Part shown: one piece after another, positions 42,240 to 51,061 of the stretch | Numbering within the stretch: the stretch's first letter is position 1 | Layout: every line of letters starts with the position of its first letter | Origin: Thiorhodococcus sp. | GTDB lineage: Bacteria; Pseudomonadota; Gammaproteobacteria; Chromatiales; Chromatiaceae | Assembly: GCA_029257385.1 (NCBI GenBank) | Contig: JARIBS010000050.1 | Span: 1-58,348, forward strand | DNA: 58,348 nt | Direction of reading: 5' to 3' | Notes under the pieces: model-generated | What the model was told of the DNA's origin: nothing | The model's database searches: none | Seen by the model: only the letters and a program-made list of their open reading frames with translations | Translations under genes and position numbers: made by a program

Positions 42240-43184
42240 ATGGCATACGCCAGCGCCCGATCCGAAGGTCCGCCCTCGCAAGACTTGATCCGCCAGACCG
42301 CCGATGCCGTGCGTCGACGCGTTCTCGAGCACACTCTGAACAACAACGGCGGCTATCTCAGCCAGGCCTGCTCCTCGGCCGAGATCCTCTCGACCCTCTA
42401 TCTGCGGGTGATGTGTCTCGGACCCAGCCAGGCGCCCCTGGTCCCGCGACGGTTCGCCGGGGTGCCGGGCAGCGACAATCCAGCGGCCTTCACCGGGGCG
42501 GACTACAACGGACCCAAGGCGCCCGAGCTGGACCGCTTTATCTTCTCGCCGGTGCACTATGCCTTGGTGCTCTATTCACTGTTGATCGAGCTTGGGCGAC
42601 TCGGACCGGGGGCGCTCGATGAGTTCAATCAGGACGGCAGCACGGTCGAGCTGATCGGCGCCGAGCATTCCCCTGGTCATGAGGTGACCGCCGGCTCGCT
42701 CGCCCAAGCGCTCAGTCAGGCCGGTGGTATCGCGCTGGCCCGCCGTCTGCGCGGCGAGACGGGGCGGGTCTGGGTCTTCATGTCCGACGGTGAGTTTCAG
42801 GAAGGCCAGACCTGGGAGGCGTTCGCGGCGCTGGCCCATCACCGGCTCGGCAATCTCGGTGTCTATGTCGACGCCAATGCCCAGCAGTGCGATGGACCCA
42901 TGGACAGGGTGATGGGCATCGAGCCACTGGCTGAACGGCTGCTCGCTTTTGGTGCTGAAGTACACACGGTCGACGGCCACGATCCGGACGCCCTCGCTGC
43001 ACCAGCGGAGGAGGACTCAGAGCGAGATCGGCCGCTGGTCGTCATCGCGCGCACCGATCCCTGTCGGGGGCTGGATCAACTGCGCGAGCGGGCACCCAAG
43101 CTGCACTATGTGCGCTTCAAGAGCGACGGGGAATTCCAAACCTATCGATCCCTGCTGGAGACGCTGCGCGAGGGGGCGAACTGA
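42240..43184 (+). CDS. transketolase, N-terminal (ThDP-binding) subunit
   Basis: A 314-aa protein equal to the N-terminal third to half of transketolase, binding the thiamin-diphosphate pyrophosphate. Visible are VLEHTLNNNGGYLSQACSSAEILSTLYL, LIGAEHSPGHEVTAGSLAQALSQAGGIAL and the ThDP motif SDGEFQEGQTWEAFAALA...VDANAQQCDG (GDG-like start, N at the end). It pairs with the next gene, which carries the rest, as in archaeal-type split transketolases. ATG 42240 is chosen over 42132 on homology. It overlaps the next gene by one base (TGATG). Confidence 0.92.
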   Translation: MAYASARSEGPPSQDLIRQTADAVRRRVLEHTLNNNGGYLSQACSSAEILSTLYLRVMCLGPSQAPLVPRRFAGVPGSDNPAAFTGADYNGPKAPELDRFIFSPVHYALVLYSLLIELGRLGPGALDEFNQDGSTVELIGAEHSPGHEVTAGSLAQALSQAGGIALARRLRGETGRVWVFMSDGEFQEGQTWEAFAALAHHRLGNLGVYVDANAQQCDGPMDRVMGIEPLAERLLAFGAEVHTVDGHDPDALAAPAEEDSERDRPLVVIARTDPCRGLDQLRERAPKLHYVRFKSDGEFQTYRSLLETLREGAN

Positions 43185-44191
43185 TGCAAAGCGTACAATG
43201 TCCGCACCGCGAGAACCTGATCCGCTGGGCCGCCAATCGTCCCGAGGTATTGGTGCTCTCGGCCGATCTGACCTCTTCCTGCGAGGCCGATGGCTTTCGC
43301 GACGCCTATCCCGATCGCTTCTTCTCCATGGGCATGGCGGAGCAGAACATGATGGGCTTCGCCGCCGGTTTGGCGCGCGAGGGGTTCTTCCCATTTGTGC
43401 ACACCTTCGCGGTCTTCATCTGTCGTCGGCCATTCGATCAGGTGGCCATGTCGATCGCCTATCCGAATCTGGCGGTGCGGCTCATCGGTTTCCTGCCCGG
43501 CATCACCACCGCTGGCGGTGTCACCCATCAGGCGGTCGACGACATCGCGCTCATGCGGCTGCTGCCGAACATGCGGGTGCTGGAGTGCGGCGATGCGACG
43601 GATGTCGAATCGGTGCTGGACGTGGCTCAGGCCATCGACGGCCCGGTTTATGTGCGCATGCTGCGCGGTGAGATGCCCAGACTCTTCGACGCCTCCGAGT
43701 CGATGATCTTCAACCGCGCCCGACACCTGAGCCAGGGCGCGGATCTCACCATCCTGTCGAGCGGCATCTGTACCGAGGAGGCGATGCGCGCGACACGGGC
43801 GATGCGCAAGCAGGGTCTCGGCATCTGCCATTTGCACGTCTCTACCCTCAAACCATTCGACGATCCAGGGTTGCTTGAGGCCATCGCGGGCGCCCGGCTC
43901 GGGGTGATTACGATGGAGAATCACGCCATCACCGGCGCTCTGGGTTCGGCGACTGCCGAGCTGATGGCTGAGCACGGCCTGGGCAAGCGGCTGATCCGCA
44001 TCGGTCTGCGCGACACCTATGCGCATGGCGCAAGCCGCCAATATCTGATGCGCGAGTATGGTCTGGATGCGCTGGCGCTGGTCCGGGCGGTCGAGGATCT
44101 AACCGGCGAGCGGCTCGGTCTGACCGAAGAGGCGCTATCCGATGTCAGACTCGAGACCATGCGCCAGGTGGATAAGACGGAAGACCTGTGA
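43184..44191 (+). CDS. transketolase, C-terminal (pyrimidine-binding) subunit
   Basis: A 335-aa partner subunit with the pyrimidine-binding domain (VLVLSADLTSSCEADGF, DRFFSMGMAEQNMMGFAAGLAREGFFPFVHTF, where Glu of MAEQN activates ThDP) and a C-terminal transketolase domain (VITMENHAITGALGSATAELM). Together with the previous gene it makes a ketol-transferring enzyme. It overlaps the RuBisCO-like gene by 4 bp, so the three proteins are probably made together. The sugar substrate cannot be told from the sequence. Confidence 0.93.
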   Translation: MQSVQCPHRENLIRWAANRPEVLVLSADLTSSCEADGFRDAYPDRFFSMGMAEQNMMGFAAGLAREGFFPFVHTFAVFICRRPFDQVAMSIAYPNLAVRLIGFLPGITTAGGVTHQAVDDIALMRLLPNMRVLECGDATDVESVLDVAQAIDGPVYVRMLRGEMPRLFDASESMIFNRARHLSQGADLTILSSGICTEEAMRATRAMRKQGLGICHLHVSTLKPFDDPGLLEAIAGARLGVITMENHAITGALGSATAELMAEHGLGKRLIRIGLRDTYAHGASRQYLMREYGLDALALVRAVEDLTGERLGLTEEALSDVRLETMRQVDKTEDL

Positions 44192-45384
44192 GCCGATCAT
44201 CCTCGTTGTACTTGAGCACAGAGCGCTTTACGGCCCTTTATCACATCCGCTGCACGAGCGCCGAGGTGGAGGCGCGCGCGCGCGACATCTGTATCGAGCA
44301 GACCGTGGAGTTTCCCGAGACGCTGATCACGAGCACGGCGATCCGCGATCAGATTATCGGTCGGGTGGTTGCGATTGAGGCCATCGGTGAAGATCGCTTC
44401 GAGGTCGGCATCGCCTATCCGGTCGAGACGGCTGGGCGTGAGCTGACGCAGCTCATCAACGTCCTGTTTGGCAATATCAGCATCCAGCCCAGCGTGCGGC
44501 TAGTCGGCTTCGATCTGCCCGAATCACTGCGTCAGCACTATCGCGGTCCACGTTTTGGTCGGGCGGGTCTGCGCACTCTGCTCGATGTGCATGATCGGTC
44601 CCTGCTCTGCACCGCCATCAAGCCGATGGGGCTTTCCCCGACCGAGCTTGCCGAGCTGGCCTATCGGCTCGCACTCGGCGGAATCGATCTCATCAAAGAC
44701 GATCACGGTCTGAGCGATCAGACGTTTTGTCCGTTCGATGAGCGGGTCGCGCGCTGTGCCGAGGCCGTCGCGCGCGCCAACCGCGAGACCGGCAAACGTT
44801 GTCTCTATCTGCCCAATGTCTCCGCCCCGGCCACCGAAGTGGCCCGGCGCGCGCGCTTGGCTAAGCAGGCGGGCGCGGGCGGCGTGCTCTTCTGTCCCGG
44901 TTTGTGCGGTCTCGACGCCATGCGCACCCTGGCCGAGGATGACACCTTTGGCCTGCCGATCCTCAGCCATCCGGCGTTTCAGGGCAGTTTCTGCGTTCAT
45001 CCGGACTCGGGGATCTCACACGGCGTACTTTACGGTCAGCTGAACCGACTCGCGGGTGCAGACGCGACGATCTTTCCCAGTTGGGGCGGGCGCTTTGCCT
45101 ATACTCGCGACGAGTGTCTGGATCTGGTCGATGGCACGACCCGTGAGATGGGATCGATCAAGCCGATCTTCCCCGTTCCGGCGGGCGGCATGCGTCTGGA
45201 TCGGGTGGGCGAGCTGTGCCGATTCTACGGACGCGACTGCATCCTGCTCATCGGCGGCGATCTGCACGCCCAGGGACCGGATCTGGTGGCGAGTTGCCGC
45301 CGCTTCGGTGAGCTGGTCCGTGAGGCATCAAATGACCTCGACGGTGATCGGCGCCGTCATCCTCCCGCTGGTGCGCAGCGCTGA
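44188..45384 (+). CDS. form IV RuBisCO-like protein (RLP)
   Basis: A 398-aa RuBisCO large-chain homologue. Barrel motifs are TAIKPMGLSPTELAELAYRLA (Lys145, equivalent to K175; K177 replaced) and GGIDLIKDDHGLSD, with Lys170 (carbamylated K201) and Asp172 (D203) kept but Glu204 replaced by His173. His261 (ILSHPAF) may equal H294. Loop 6 reads FPSWGGRFAY and lacks the catalytic K334, and the S379 region is PVPAGGM. CO2 fixation is therefore excluded; RLPs catalyse enolase, isomerase or decarboxylase steps on sugar phosphates such as methionine-salvage intermediates. GTG 44188 overlaps the transketolase stop. The C-terminal 30 residues (DGDRRRHPPAGAQR) look unconserved. Confidence 0.9.
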   Translation: MSRSSSLYLSTERFTALYHIRCTSAEVEARARDICIEQTVEFPETLITSTAIRDQIIGRVVAIEAIGEDRFEVGIAYPVETAGRELTQLINVLFGNISIQPSVRLVGFDLPESLRQHYRGPRFGRAGLRTLLDVHDRSLLCTAIKPMGLSPTELAELAYRLALGGIDLIKDDHGLSDQTFCPFDERVARCAEAVARANRETGKRCLYLPNVSAPATEVARRARLAKQAGAGGVLFCPGLCGLDAMRTLAEDDTFGLPILSHPAFQGSFCVHPDSGISHGVLYGQLNRLAGADATIFPSWGGRFAYTRDECLDLVDGTTREMGSIKPIFPVPAGGMRLDRVGELCRFYGRDCILLIGGDLHAQGPDLVASCRRFGELVREASNDLDGDRRRHPPAGAQR

Positions 45385-45544
45385 CCCAGTGCCAGCGGTA
45401 CAGGCTCCTGAGCCAGACTGAGCGTCTGATCAGCCGCATGACAACCCGCCGGATGGCTGGACGTCTGGCAGCCGTTCAGGGTGCGGAAACACACGCCCAG
45501 CGGTGTCACGATAAGCGCTCCGGCGGCAGCGGCTCAAACGCATC

Positions 45545-46906
45545 CTAGCCGGTCTTGGACAGGCGAAAAAACCGATAGAGCAGCGCGCCCGACAGCAGGG
45601 TTGCGAGTCCGTAAAGCCCGACGATTGGCTTGCTGGTCAGGGTGTAGACGATGATCCAGAGGCTCCCGGCGATGAACAGCAGAGGCGTGAGCGGATAGCC
45701 CAGGGTGCGGTAAGGACGCGGGGTGTCGGGTGCGCGTCGGCGCAGACGCATCAGACCGATGACCGTGAGCATGGCCGAGAGCGACAGGGTAAAGCCGATG
45801 TAGACGAGCAAAGCATCGTAGGCAGCGATCAAGATCATAGCGCAGGCAATCAGCGCCTGGAAGACGATCGCCTGCGCCGGGGTATGGCGGTTGGCGTCGA
45901 CCTCACCGAAGCGGCGGAAGAAGAGGTCGTCGCGCGCCATGGCGAAATACACGCGCGGCCCGGCCATGATCATGGCGCTCATCACCGAGAGTAGCCCGAG
46001 CGCGATGGCCAGCCCGAACAGCGCACCGATGGTGGGGCCAAAGAGCGCACGCGCGGCACCGGTGCCGATTTCCAGCATGCCACTCATGGCCGCTGGCGGC
46101 AGGGCGTAGAGATAGACCAGATTGAGCAGCAGGTAGAGCACGGTGACCAGCAGGGTGCCGAGCGCGAGCGCGAGCGGCAGGTTGCGCCCCGGCTGGCGGA
46201 TCTCCCCGCCCAGATAGGCGGCGGCGTTCCAGCCGCTGTAGGCAAATGAGACAAAGATGAGCGCGACCGCGAAGCTGGCCCCGGTGATGTGGGTCTCTGG
46301 CAGAACCTGTGTCAGATGCCCAAGATCGCCCTGCCCCAGCCAGAGACCGGCACCGATGAAGACCAGGATGAAGCCGAGCTTGAAGACCGTGAGCAGGTTC
46401 TGCACACCCTGGCCCAAACGCAGGCTGTGGATGTGGACCAGAGAGAGCGCAATCACGGCACCACAGGCCAGCAGGGTGATCGGCGAGAACCGGAGCCAGG
46501 GGCTGTCCTCGGGACCCAGAATCAGCCAGGGATCCGGGGTGCCGCCAAGGAAATAGGTCGCAAAAGCGATGGCCGCCGCCGCGATGGGGGCGGAGAAGCC
46601 AACAATCAGCGAGATCCAGCCAGAAACAAAGGCGGGCAGCGGGCCGAAGGACGCGCGCAGATAGGCATACTCGCCACCCGCGCGCGGCAGCATCGCCCCC
46701 AGCTCACCGTAGCAGAGCGCCCCGGCCAGAGCGAACAGCCCGCCAAGCAGCCAGCACACCAGCACAGCGGTGGGGCTGCCCAACTCAGCAAGGATGAAGC
46801 CCGAGGTCGTAAAGATGCCGCTGCCGATCATGTTGGCGATGACCAGCGCGGTGGCCGAGACCAACCCGATCTCGCGCCTAAGCTCGCTGGGCCGGTTTTG
46901 GCTCAT
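45545..46906 (-). CDS. APC-superfamily amino acid/polyamine permease
   Basis: A 453-aa transporter with 12 membrane helices. Helix 1 has the substrate-binding motif TALVIANMIGSGIFTTSGFI, and helix 6 has SFAVALIFVSFAYSGWNAAAYLGGEIRQPGRNLP, typical of the basic/polyamine or LAT-like branch. Substrate unknown. It overlaps the exported tetrapyrrole-methylase-like gene by 4 bp, making it the third gene of the TonB-receptor operon. It is convergent with the RLP gene, 160 bp away. Confidence 0.9.
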   Translation of the reverse strand: MSQNRPSELRREIGLVSATALVIANMIGSGIFTTSGFILAELGSPTAVLVCWLLGGLFALAGALCYGELGAMLPRAGGEYAYLRASFGPLPAFVSGWISLIVGFSAPIAAAAIAFATYFLGGTPDPWLILGPEDSPWLRFSPITLLACGAVIALSLVHIHSLRLGQGVQNLLTVFKLGFILVFIGAGLWLGQGDLGHLTQVLPETHITGASFAVALIFVSFAYSGWNAAAYLGGEIRQPGRNLPLALALGTLLVTVLYLLLNLVYLYALPPAAMSGMLEIGTGAARALFGPTIGALFGLAIALGLLSVMSAMIMAGPRVYFAMARDDLFFRRFGEVDANRHTPAQAIVFQALIACAMILIAAYDALLVYIGFTLSLSAMLTVIGLMRLRRRAPDTPRPYRTLGYPLTPLLFIAGSLWIIVYTLTSKPIVGLYGLATLLSGALLYRFFRLSKTG

Positions 46907-47787
46907 TTCAGAAAGTCACCGACGTAGATCAGATGCTCGAAGGGCAGTTCTGCGTTGCCGACCCGCTCCAGGATGCTGTCTAGGGTCGCCGCGATGACCT
47001 GCTCCTGACCTTGGTAACCGGCATGGGAGACGATGGCGATCGGCGTGTCGCCCGGATAGGAAGCCTTCATGCGGGCGACGAACTCCGGGAACTTCGAGCG
47101 CATGGTGAAGAAGACCATGGTCGAGCGGCTCTTGGCAAGTGTCTCCAGGGTGTCGAGGCGCGTCTCGTCCAGGCTTTGCTCTGGCGTGCGGGTGAGGATC
47201 ACCGAGCGGCTGTGCTCGCCCTGTGTGATGCTCCGTCCCAGCGTGGCATTGGCCGCGTTGAAGCTGGAGACGCCTGGAATCACGACTGGATTGAGATCAG
47301 CGAACTCGCTGAGATAACCGGTCTGCGGAGCGTAAATGGTGGGATCGCCATAGTCGAGCACCGCCACCGTTTTACCTGCGGCGACCGCCTCGCGGATGAC
47401 GGTACGCGCCTGCGTCTCCAGCTCGGTGCGTGCCGCCTCGCGGCGCTGGTCCTGCTGGTTGCCCTTGTCGCGCGCTGTTTGACGCATCGGCCGGAATAGT
47501 CCGTGGCCTGCCTCGTAGGTCTCCTTGCCTTGCAGCAGATCGGCATGGCGCTCGCGCACCCGCTGCATACCGAAGACGATATCCGCTTCAACGATGGTAT
47601 TGCGGGCGCGTACCGTGATGTTGTCGGGGTCGCCGATGCCGACGCTGACCAGATAGAGGTGTCCGCTCGGTGCCGTGACGGGCGGGTTTTCAACCGGCAC
47701 CTCGGCCGCGAACGCCGTATTGACGAGCAGAAGGCAGGCAAGCAAGGGCATGGCCGCCCGCCGTGGGTTGCCGGATGTCGAGATCAT
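46903..47787 (-). CDS. exported tetrapyrrole (corrin/porphyrin) methylase-like protein
   Basis: A 294-aa protein with a clear signal peptide (MPLLACLLLVNTAFAA, cleavage about residue 28) followed by a whole TP-methylase domain. SAM-binding segments are kept: YLVSVGIGDPDNITVRARN, VAVLDYGDPTIYAP and VIPGVSSFNAANATLGRSIT. The family normally methylates uroporphyrinogen or precorrins in the cytoplasm, so an exported version is odd because SAM is not known in the periplasm. ATG 47787 follows AGGAG by nine bases. It is co-linear with a TonB receptor upstream and overlaps the APC permease downstream, suggesting a role in tetrapyrrole or metal-chelate uptake. Confidence 0.85.
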   Translation of the reverse strand: MISTSGNPRRAAMPLLACLLLVNTAFAAEVPVENPPVTAPSGHLYLVSVGIGDPDNITVRARNTIVEADIVFGMQRVRERHADLLQGKETYEAGHGLFRPMRQTARDKGNQQDQRREAARTELETQARTVIREAVAAGKTVAVLDYGDPTIYAPQTGYLSEFADLNPVVIPGVSSFNAANATLGRSITQGEHSRSVILTRTPEQSLDETRLDTLETLAKSRSTMVFFTMRSKFPEFVARMKASYPGDTPIAIVSHAGYQGQEQVIAATLDSILERVGNAELPFEHLIYVGDFLK

Positions 47788-47834
47788 GGTTTGGATACTC
47801 CTGGTAAGGGCCAGATCGGCCCTGGTCTGGGGAC

Positions 47835-47873
47835 GCGCGCCAGGGTGGCGCGCAATTGAGGGCGCAAAGCGCC
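47835..47873 (-). promoter_or_regulatory. two intercistronic hairpins between the TonB receptor and methylase genes
   Basis: GCGCGCCA-GGG-TGGCGCGC (47835-47853) is a perfect eight-pair stem, followed by GGCGC-AAA-GCGCC (47861-47873). No T-run follows on the coding strand. They may stabilise or separate the mRNA of the receptor from that of the downstream genes, or act as a partial terminator. Confidence 0.4.
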
Positions 47874-47921
47874 TCGAATCTCTGTCTGGCGAGCGCACTC
47901 GGGCGCGGCTAGCCTCCCCGG

Positions 47922-49910
47922 CTAGAACCGATAACTCACCGCCAACCGCACATCGCGCCCTGGCTCGTCGACCACCCCTGTGGTGCTGCTGGCGATGGAC
48001 GCCTGGTCGGCATAGCGCCGGTCGAAGAGGTTGTGGACGGCAAGCGACAGGCTCAGGTTGCGCAGCGTGCTCGGTTGCCATTCGGCCTGGATGTCGTGCA
48101 GCACATAGCCGGGGCGCTCTTCCTGACCCGTCGGAACATCGTTCAGCCCAGCGACGGCGGTGAGGGTGTAGCCCAAAGTGATGTCCTCGCGCGGACTCCA
48201 GCGGGTGTCCCAGACCAGTTGATCACCGCTGCCAGCGGCCTTGCGCCGGATGATGCCGACCGGATTGCCGTCGCTGTCGGTGGTCTCGAAGCTGGAATAA
48301 GCGAGTCGGGTCTCCAGCGCACGCCAGCCCCAGGTCGCGCGCACCTCGAAGCCGCGCGAGCGCAGCATCTCTGGGTTGCTGATCAACTTGAAGGGGATGG
48401 TGCGCCCCCCGCCGACCCGCTCGATGGTGTTGCGCAGCCGGGTGTCGAACAGCGTCAGCTCGGTGTCGAAGGTTGCCTCTGGCAGAAAGAGACCATCCGT
48501 CTGATAACGCAGGCCGGTCTCGCGCTGCAAGGACTCTTCCGCATCGAAGGATTTGCCGTCGTTGAAGTTGGCCGAGGCGTCGATGCTCGACAGCCAACCG
48601 ATGGGAATGAGGCTGCTGCCGCGCACCGCTTCGCCGTAACCGGCGAAGGCGCTCCAGCCCTCGGCGAAACGGATCTCGGCGCTGACGTTTGGCGAGATCC
48701 GGTCGCCTTCCAGGGTTTTGGGGCCATAGTCAGCTGAATAGTCGTCGTAGCGCGCGCCGAGCGAGAGGCTCAACCAGTTCCAACTCAGACGCTCCTGCAG
48801 AAACAGCCCCAGATTGCTGGAGTCGTTGTCGCGATCGCTACCGTCGGCCAGACGGCTGACGCCGGTTTCGTTGAAATAGTCCAAACCCAGGGTCAGACGG
48901 TGATCAGTCGATCCGAGCGCGAAGCGTGCGACGTTGCGCAGGCTGCCGCCGACCTCTTCACTGGCCACTTCGCTGTTGCGATCCTGATTCTCCAGGGTAT
49001 TGTCGTTGGAATAGAGATTGATCCGCCAGTCGATCAGCGCATTGCCGGGGCGGTAGCGGTGCTCCAGCGTAAAGGTGTCGCGCGAGCTGATCTGATACTC
49101 GGGTACCGAACCCTCGGGCGCATAGCCCATGTCGCTGCCGGTGCTGCCGTAGAGATAGAGACCGGCGTTGGTGTTGCGCTCGGCGCTCAGACGTAGGCTG
49201 TGGCCCGCGAGATCGAGCAGCGTGGCTTTGAGGAAGTAGTCTCGGTCCTGGCCGGCCGAGTTGGGCACCTCGCCCCCGCCGCCGATACGATAATCCTCGC
49301 GATTGACCGCCGAAATATGGGCGAGCAGGCCCAGATAATCGCCGCCCTTGCCGTAAGCGCTGATGCTGCCCAGCTCTGAGCTGTCGGCGCTGGCGTAGCC
49401 CGCTTTGAGAGTCGCACCGACGGCACGCTCGGGGTCGAGCAGATCCTGAGCATCGACCGTCTCGAAGCGGATGGCCCCGCCCAGCGCGCCCGGCCCGCGA
49501 TCTGCCGAGGGACCGGTGATGACTTCCACCTGCTTGAGCAAGTCTGGATCGATCCCGCCGATGCCGCCGCGATGCTGATGCAGAGCGCGGCCCTGGCGCG
49601 CCCCGTCGATGCTGATGTTGAGGTTGCTGCTCTCGATGCCGCGCAGATAGATACGCTGGGCATTGCGCGCGCCGCCGCCGATGCGTACCGATGGCTCAGT
49701 CCTGAAGACATCCGCCATGTCGGTGGCCAGACCGCGCTGGATCTGCTCGATCGGGATCGCGCGACCCTCGGCCTCATCGCGGGCTTCGACCTGGATGGTG
49801 GAGAGTTCCACGTTTGCCGTGCCGTCGGCCTGAGTCTGGGCCAGCGTAAGCAGCCATCCCGTTACCATCAAAATGGTCGCCAGGGTGATCTTGGGTGGAT
49901 CGATTCTCAT
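47922..49910 (-). CDS. TonB-dependent outer-membrane receptor
   Basis: A 662-aa receptor with signal peptide (ATILMVTGWLLTLAQTQA), a TonB-box-like ELSTIQVEA, a plug domain (TEPSVRIGGGARNAQRIYLRGIE, VEVITGPSADRGPGALGGAIRFET) and a 22-strand barrel ending HNLFDRRYADQAS...RDVRLAVSYRF with terminal Phe. The plug style resembles haem/haemoglobin-type receptors (QGRALHQHRGGIGGIDPDLLKQVEV), but the ligand is not fixed by sequence. A Fur-like site lies 17 bp upstream of the start and a LysR gene is divergent. The methylase-like and APC genes follow. Confidence 0.93.
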   Translation of the reverse strand: MRIDPPKITLATILMVTGWLLTLAQTQADGTANVELSTIQVEARDEAEGRAIPIEQIQRGLATDMADVFRTEPSVRIGGGARNAQRIYLRGIESSNLNISIDGARQGRALHQHRGGIGGIDPDLLKQVEVITGPSADRGPGALGGAIRFETVDAQDLLDPERAVGATLKAGYASADSSELGSISAYGKGGDYLGLLAHISAVNREDYRIGGGGEVPNSAGQDRDYFLKATLLDLAGHSLRLSAERNTNAGLYLYGSTGSDMGYAPEGSVPEYQISSRDTFTLEHRYRPGNALIDWRINLYSNDNTLENQDRNSEVASEEVGGSLRNVARFALGSTDHRLTLGLDYFNETGVSRLADGSDRDNDSSNLGLFLQERLSWNWLSLSLGARYDDYSADYGPKTLEGDRISPNVSAEIRFAEGWSAFAGYGEAVRGSSLIPIGWLSSIDASANFNDGKSFDAEESLQRETGLRYQTDGLFLPEATFDTELTLFDTRLRNTIERVGGGRTIPFKLISNPEMLRSRGFEVRATWGWRALETRLAYSSFETTDSDGNPVGIIRRKAAGSGDQLVWDTRWSPREDITLGYTLTAVAGLNDVPTGQEERPGYVLHDIQAEWQPSTLRNLSLSLAVHNLFDRRYADQASIASSTTGVVDEPGRDVRLAVSYRF

Positions 49911-49926
49911 CGCACTACCGTTAGAG

Positions 49927-49945
49927 AATAAGTAGAATCATTCGC
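49927..49945. promoter_or_regulatory. putative Fur box upstream of the TonB receptor
   Basis: The 19 bases AATAAGTAGAATCATTCGC match the Fur consensus GATAATGATAATCATTATC at 13 positions, with the central AATCATT exact. The site is between the divergent TonB-receptor and LysR genes, where iron repression of the receptor would be expected. No footprint can be inferred beyond this match. Confidence 0.45.
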
Positions 49946-50028
49946 ATTAATCTTATCGATCCTATCGGTCTTGCCGCTTGTCGGGAAGTGCGATGCGTAG
50001 AACAGGTCGTTGCAAAACAGGAACGGAA

Positions 50029-50985
50029 ATGACGGACTTCGACACGATGCAGGCATTGGTGGCCTTGCGCGAGCATGGCAACCTGAGCGCCGCAGCCCGC
50101 GCACTCGATTGGCCCAAGTCGACCTTGAGCAGACGACTGGCAGCGCTGGAGGAGACGCTGGGACATACCCTCACACGCTACGAAGGCGGGCGTTTGTTAC
50201 TCAGCGAAGCGGGCTGCTGTTATGCGGGTTACGGCGAGCGGATCATGGCGCTGGCCGAGGAGGGTCGGCGCTCGGTCGCGGCGTTCTCTCGCGAGATGCG
50301 CGGCGAGATTCGGGTGTGGGTCGATCAACCGCTGGCACACGGCTGGGCGACGCGCATGCTCAACGACTTTCTCGCCGGTCACCCTGAGATCAGTCTGGAG
50401 GTGCGTGTTCTCCCGCCTGGCGCTCTGCCAGCGGCAGATGGGACAGACTTGTGGCTCGCTTGCGATGCACACACCCTATCCGGATTCGGACGCACACCGC
50501 TGGGGCGCTGGCGGCGACGGCTCTACACCACGGCGCAGGAGCAGGGCACTTGCCGTCTGCTCGCGGACCCCAGCGGGCTGGGCGACTGCCCCTGGATCGG
50601 GCTGGCGGGCGAGTCGGGACAGATCCTGCTGCGCCAAACGGCCAGCGGCGATCTGCACCGGTTCGAGCCGCGCACGCGACTGCGGGTCGACTCACTCACA
50701 ATGCTCGCCGACACGGTCGCTCGCGGCTACGGCATCGGCATTCTGCCGTCATGGTTGGCAGAGTGTCCGCGCCACGGTCTGCACGGGCAGTTCGCCCGTG
50801 TCCTCGGAGACTGGGAAGCGACACCGGTGGAGCTTTCCTGTCATGTTCCTCAGGGGCCGCGCGCGCGGCGCATCCAGGTTCTGGTCGAGTATGTACACGC
50901 CCATGTGCCGAGGCGATGGGCGCTCGAACCCCGGATTCATTCTTACGCTGAGGAGGAGGTTGGGAGACGATGCAGTAGCGCATGA
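50029..50985 (+). CDS. LysR-family transcriptional regulator
   Basis: A 318-aa regulator with an N-terminal winged HTH (MQALVALREHGNLSAAARALDWPKSTLSRRLAALEETLG) and a periplasmic-binding-protein-like effector domain (RGEIRVWVDQPLAHGWATRML, ADTVARGYGIGILPSWL). ATG 50029 is chosen because the HTH starts there and GGAACGG precedes it. It is divergent from the TonB receptor and probably regulates that operon in response to an unknown small molecule. Confidence 0.9.
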   Translation: MTDFDTMQALVALREHGNLSAAARALDWPKSTLSRRLAALEETLGHTLTRYEGGRLLLSEAGCCYAGYGERIMALAEEGRRSVAAFSREMRGEIRVWVDQPLAHGWATRMLNDFLAGHPEISLEVRVLPPGALPAADGTDLWLACDAHTLSGFGRTPLGRWRRRLYTTAQEQGTCRLLADPSGLGDCPWIGLAGESGQILLRQTASGDLHRFEPRTRLRVDSLTMLADTVARGYGIGILPSWLAECPRHGLHGQFARVLGDWEATPVELSCHVPQGPRARRIQVLVEYVHAHVPRRWALEPRIHSYAEEEVGRRCSSA

Positions 50986-51061
50986 GGATCATGACACCGG
51001 CGCCGACTCCATTGGTATGGAGTCCACCAGAGTTGTATGTCACGGTCTCATGCTTGCCGGG

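Noticed and set aside
44188-45384. Genuine CO2-fixing RuBisCO
   Set aside because: K177, E204, K334 and other catalytic positions are replaced; the sequence is form IV.
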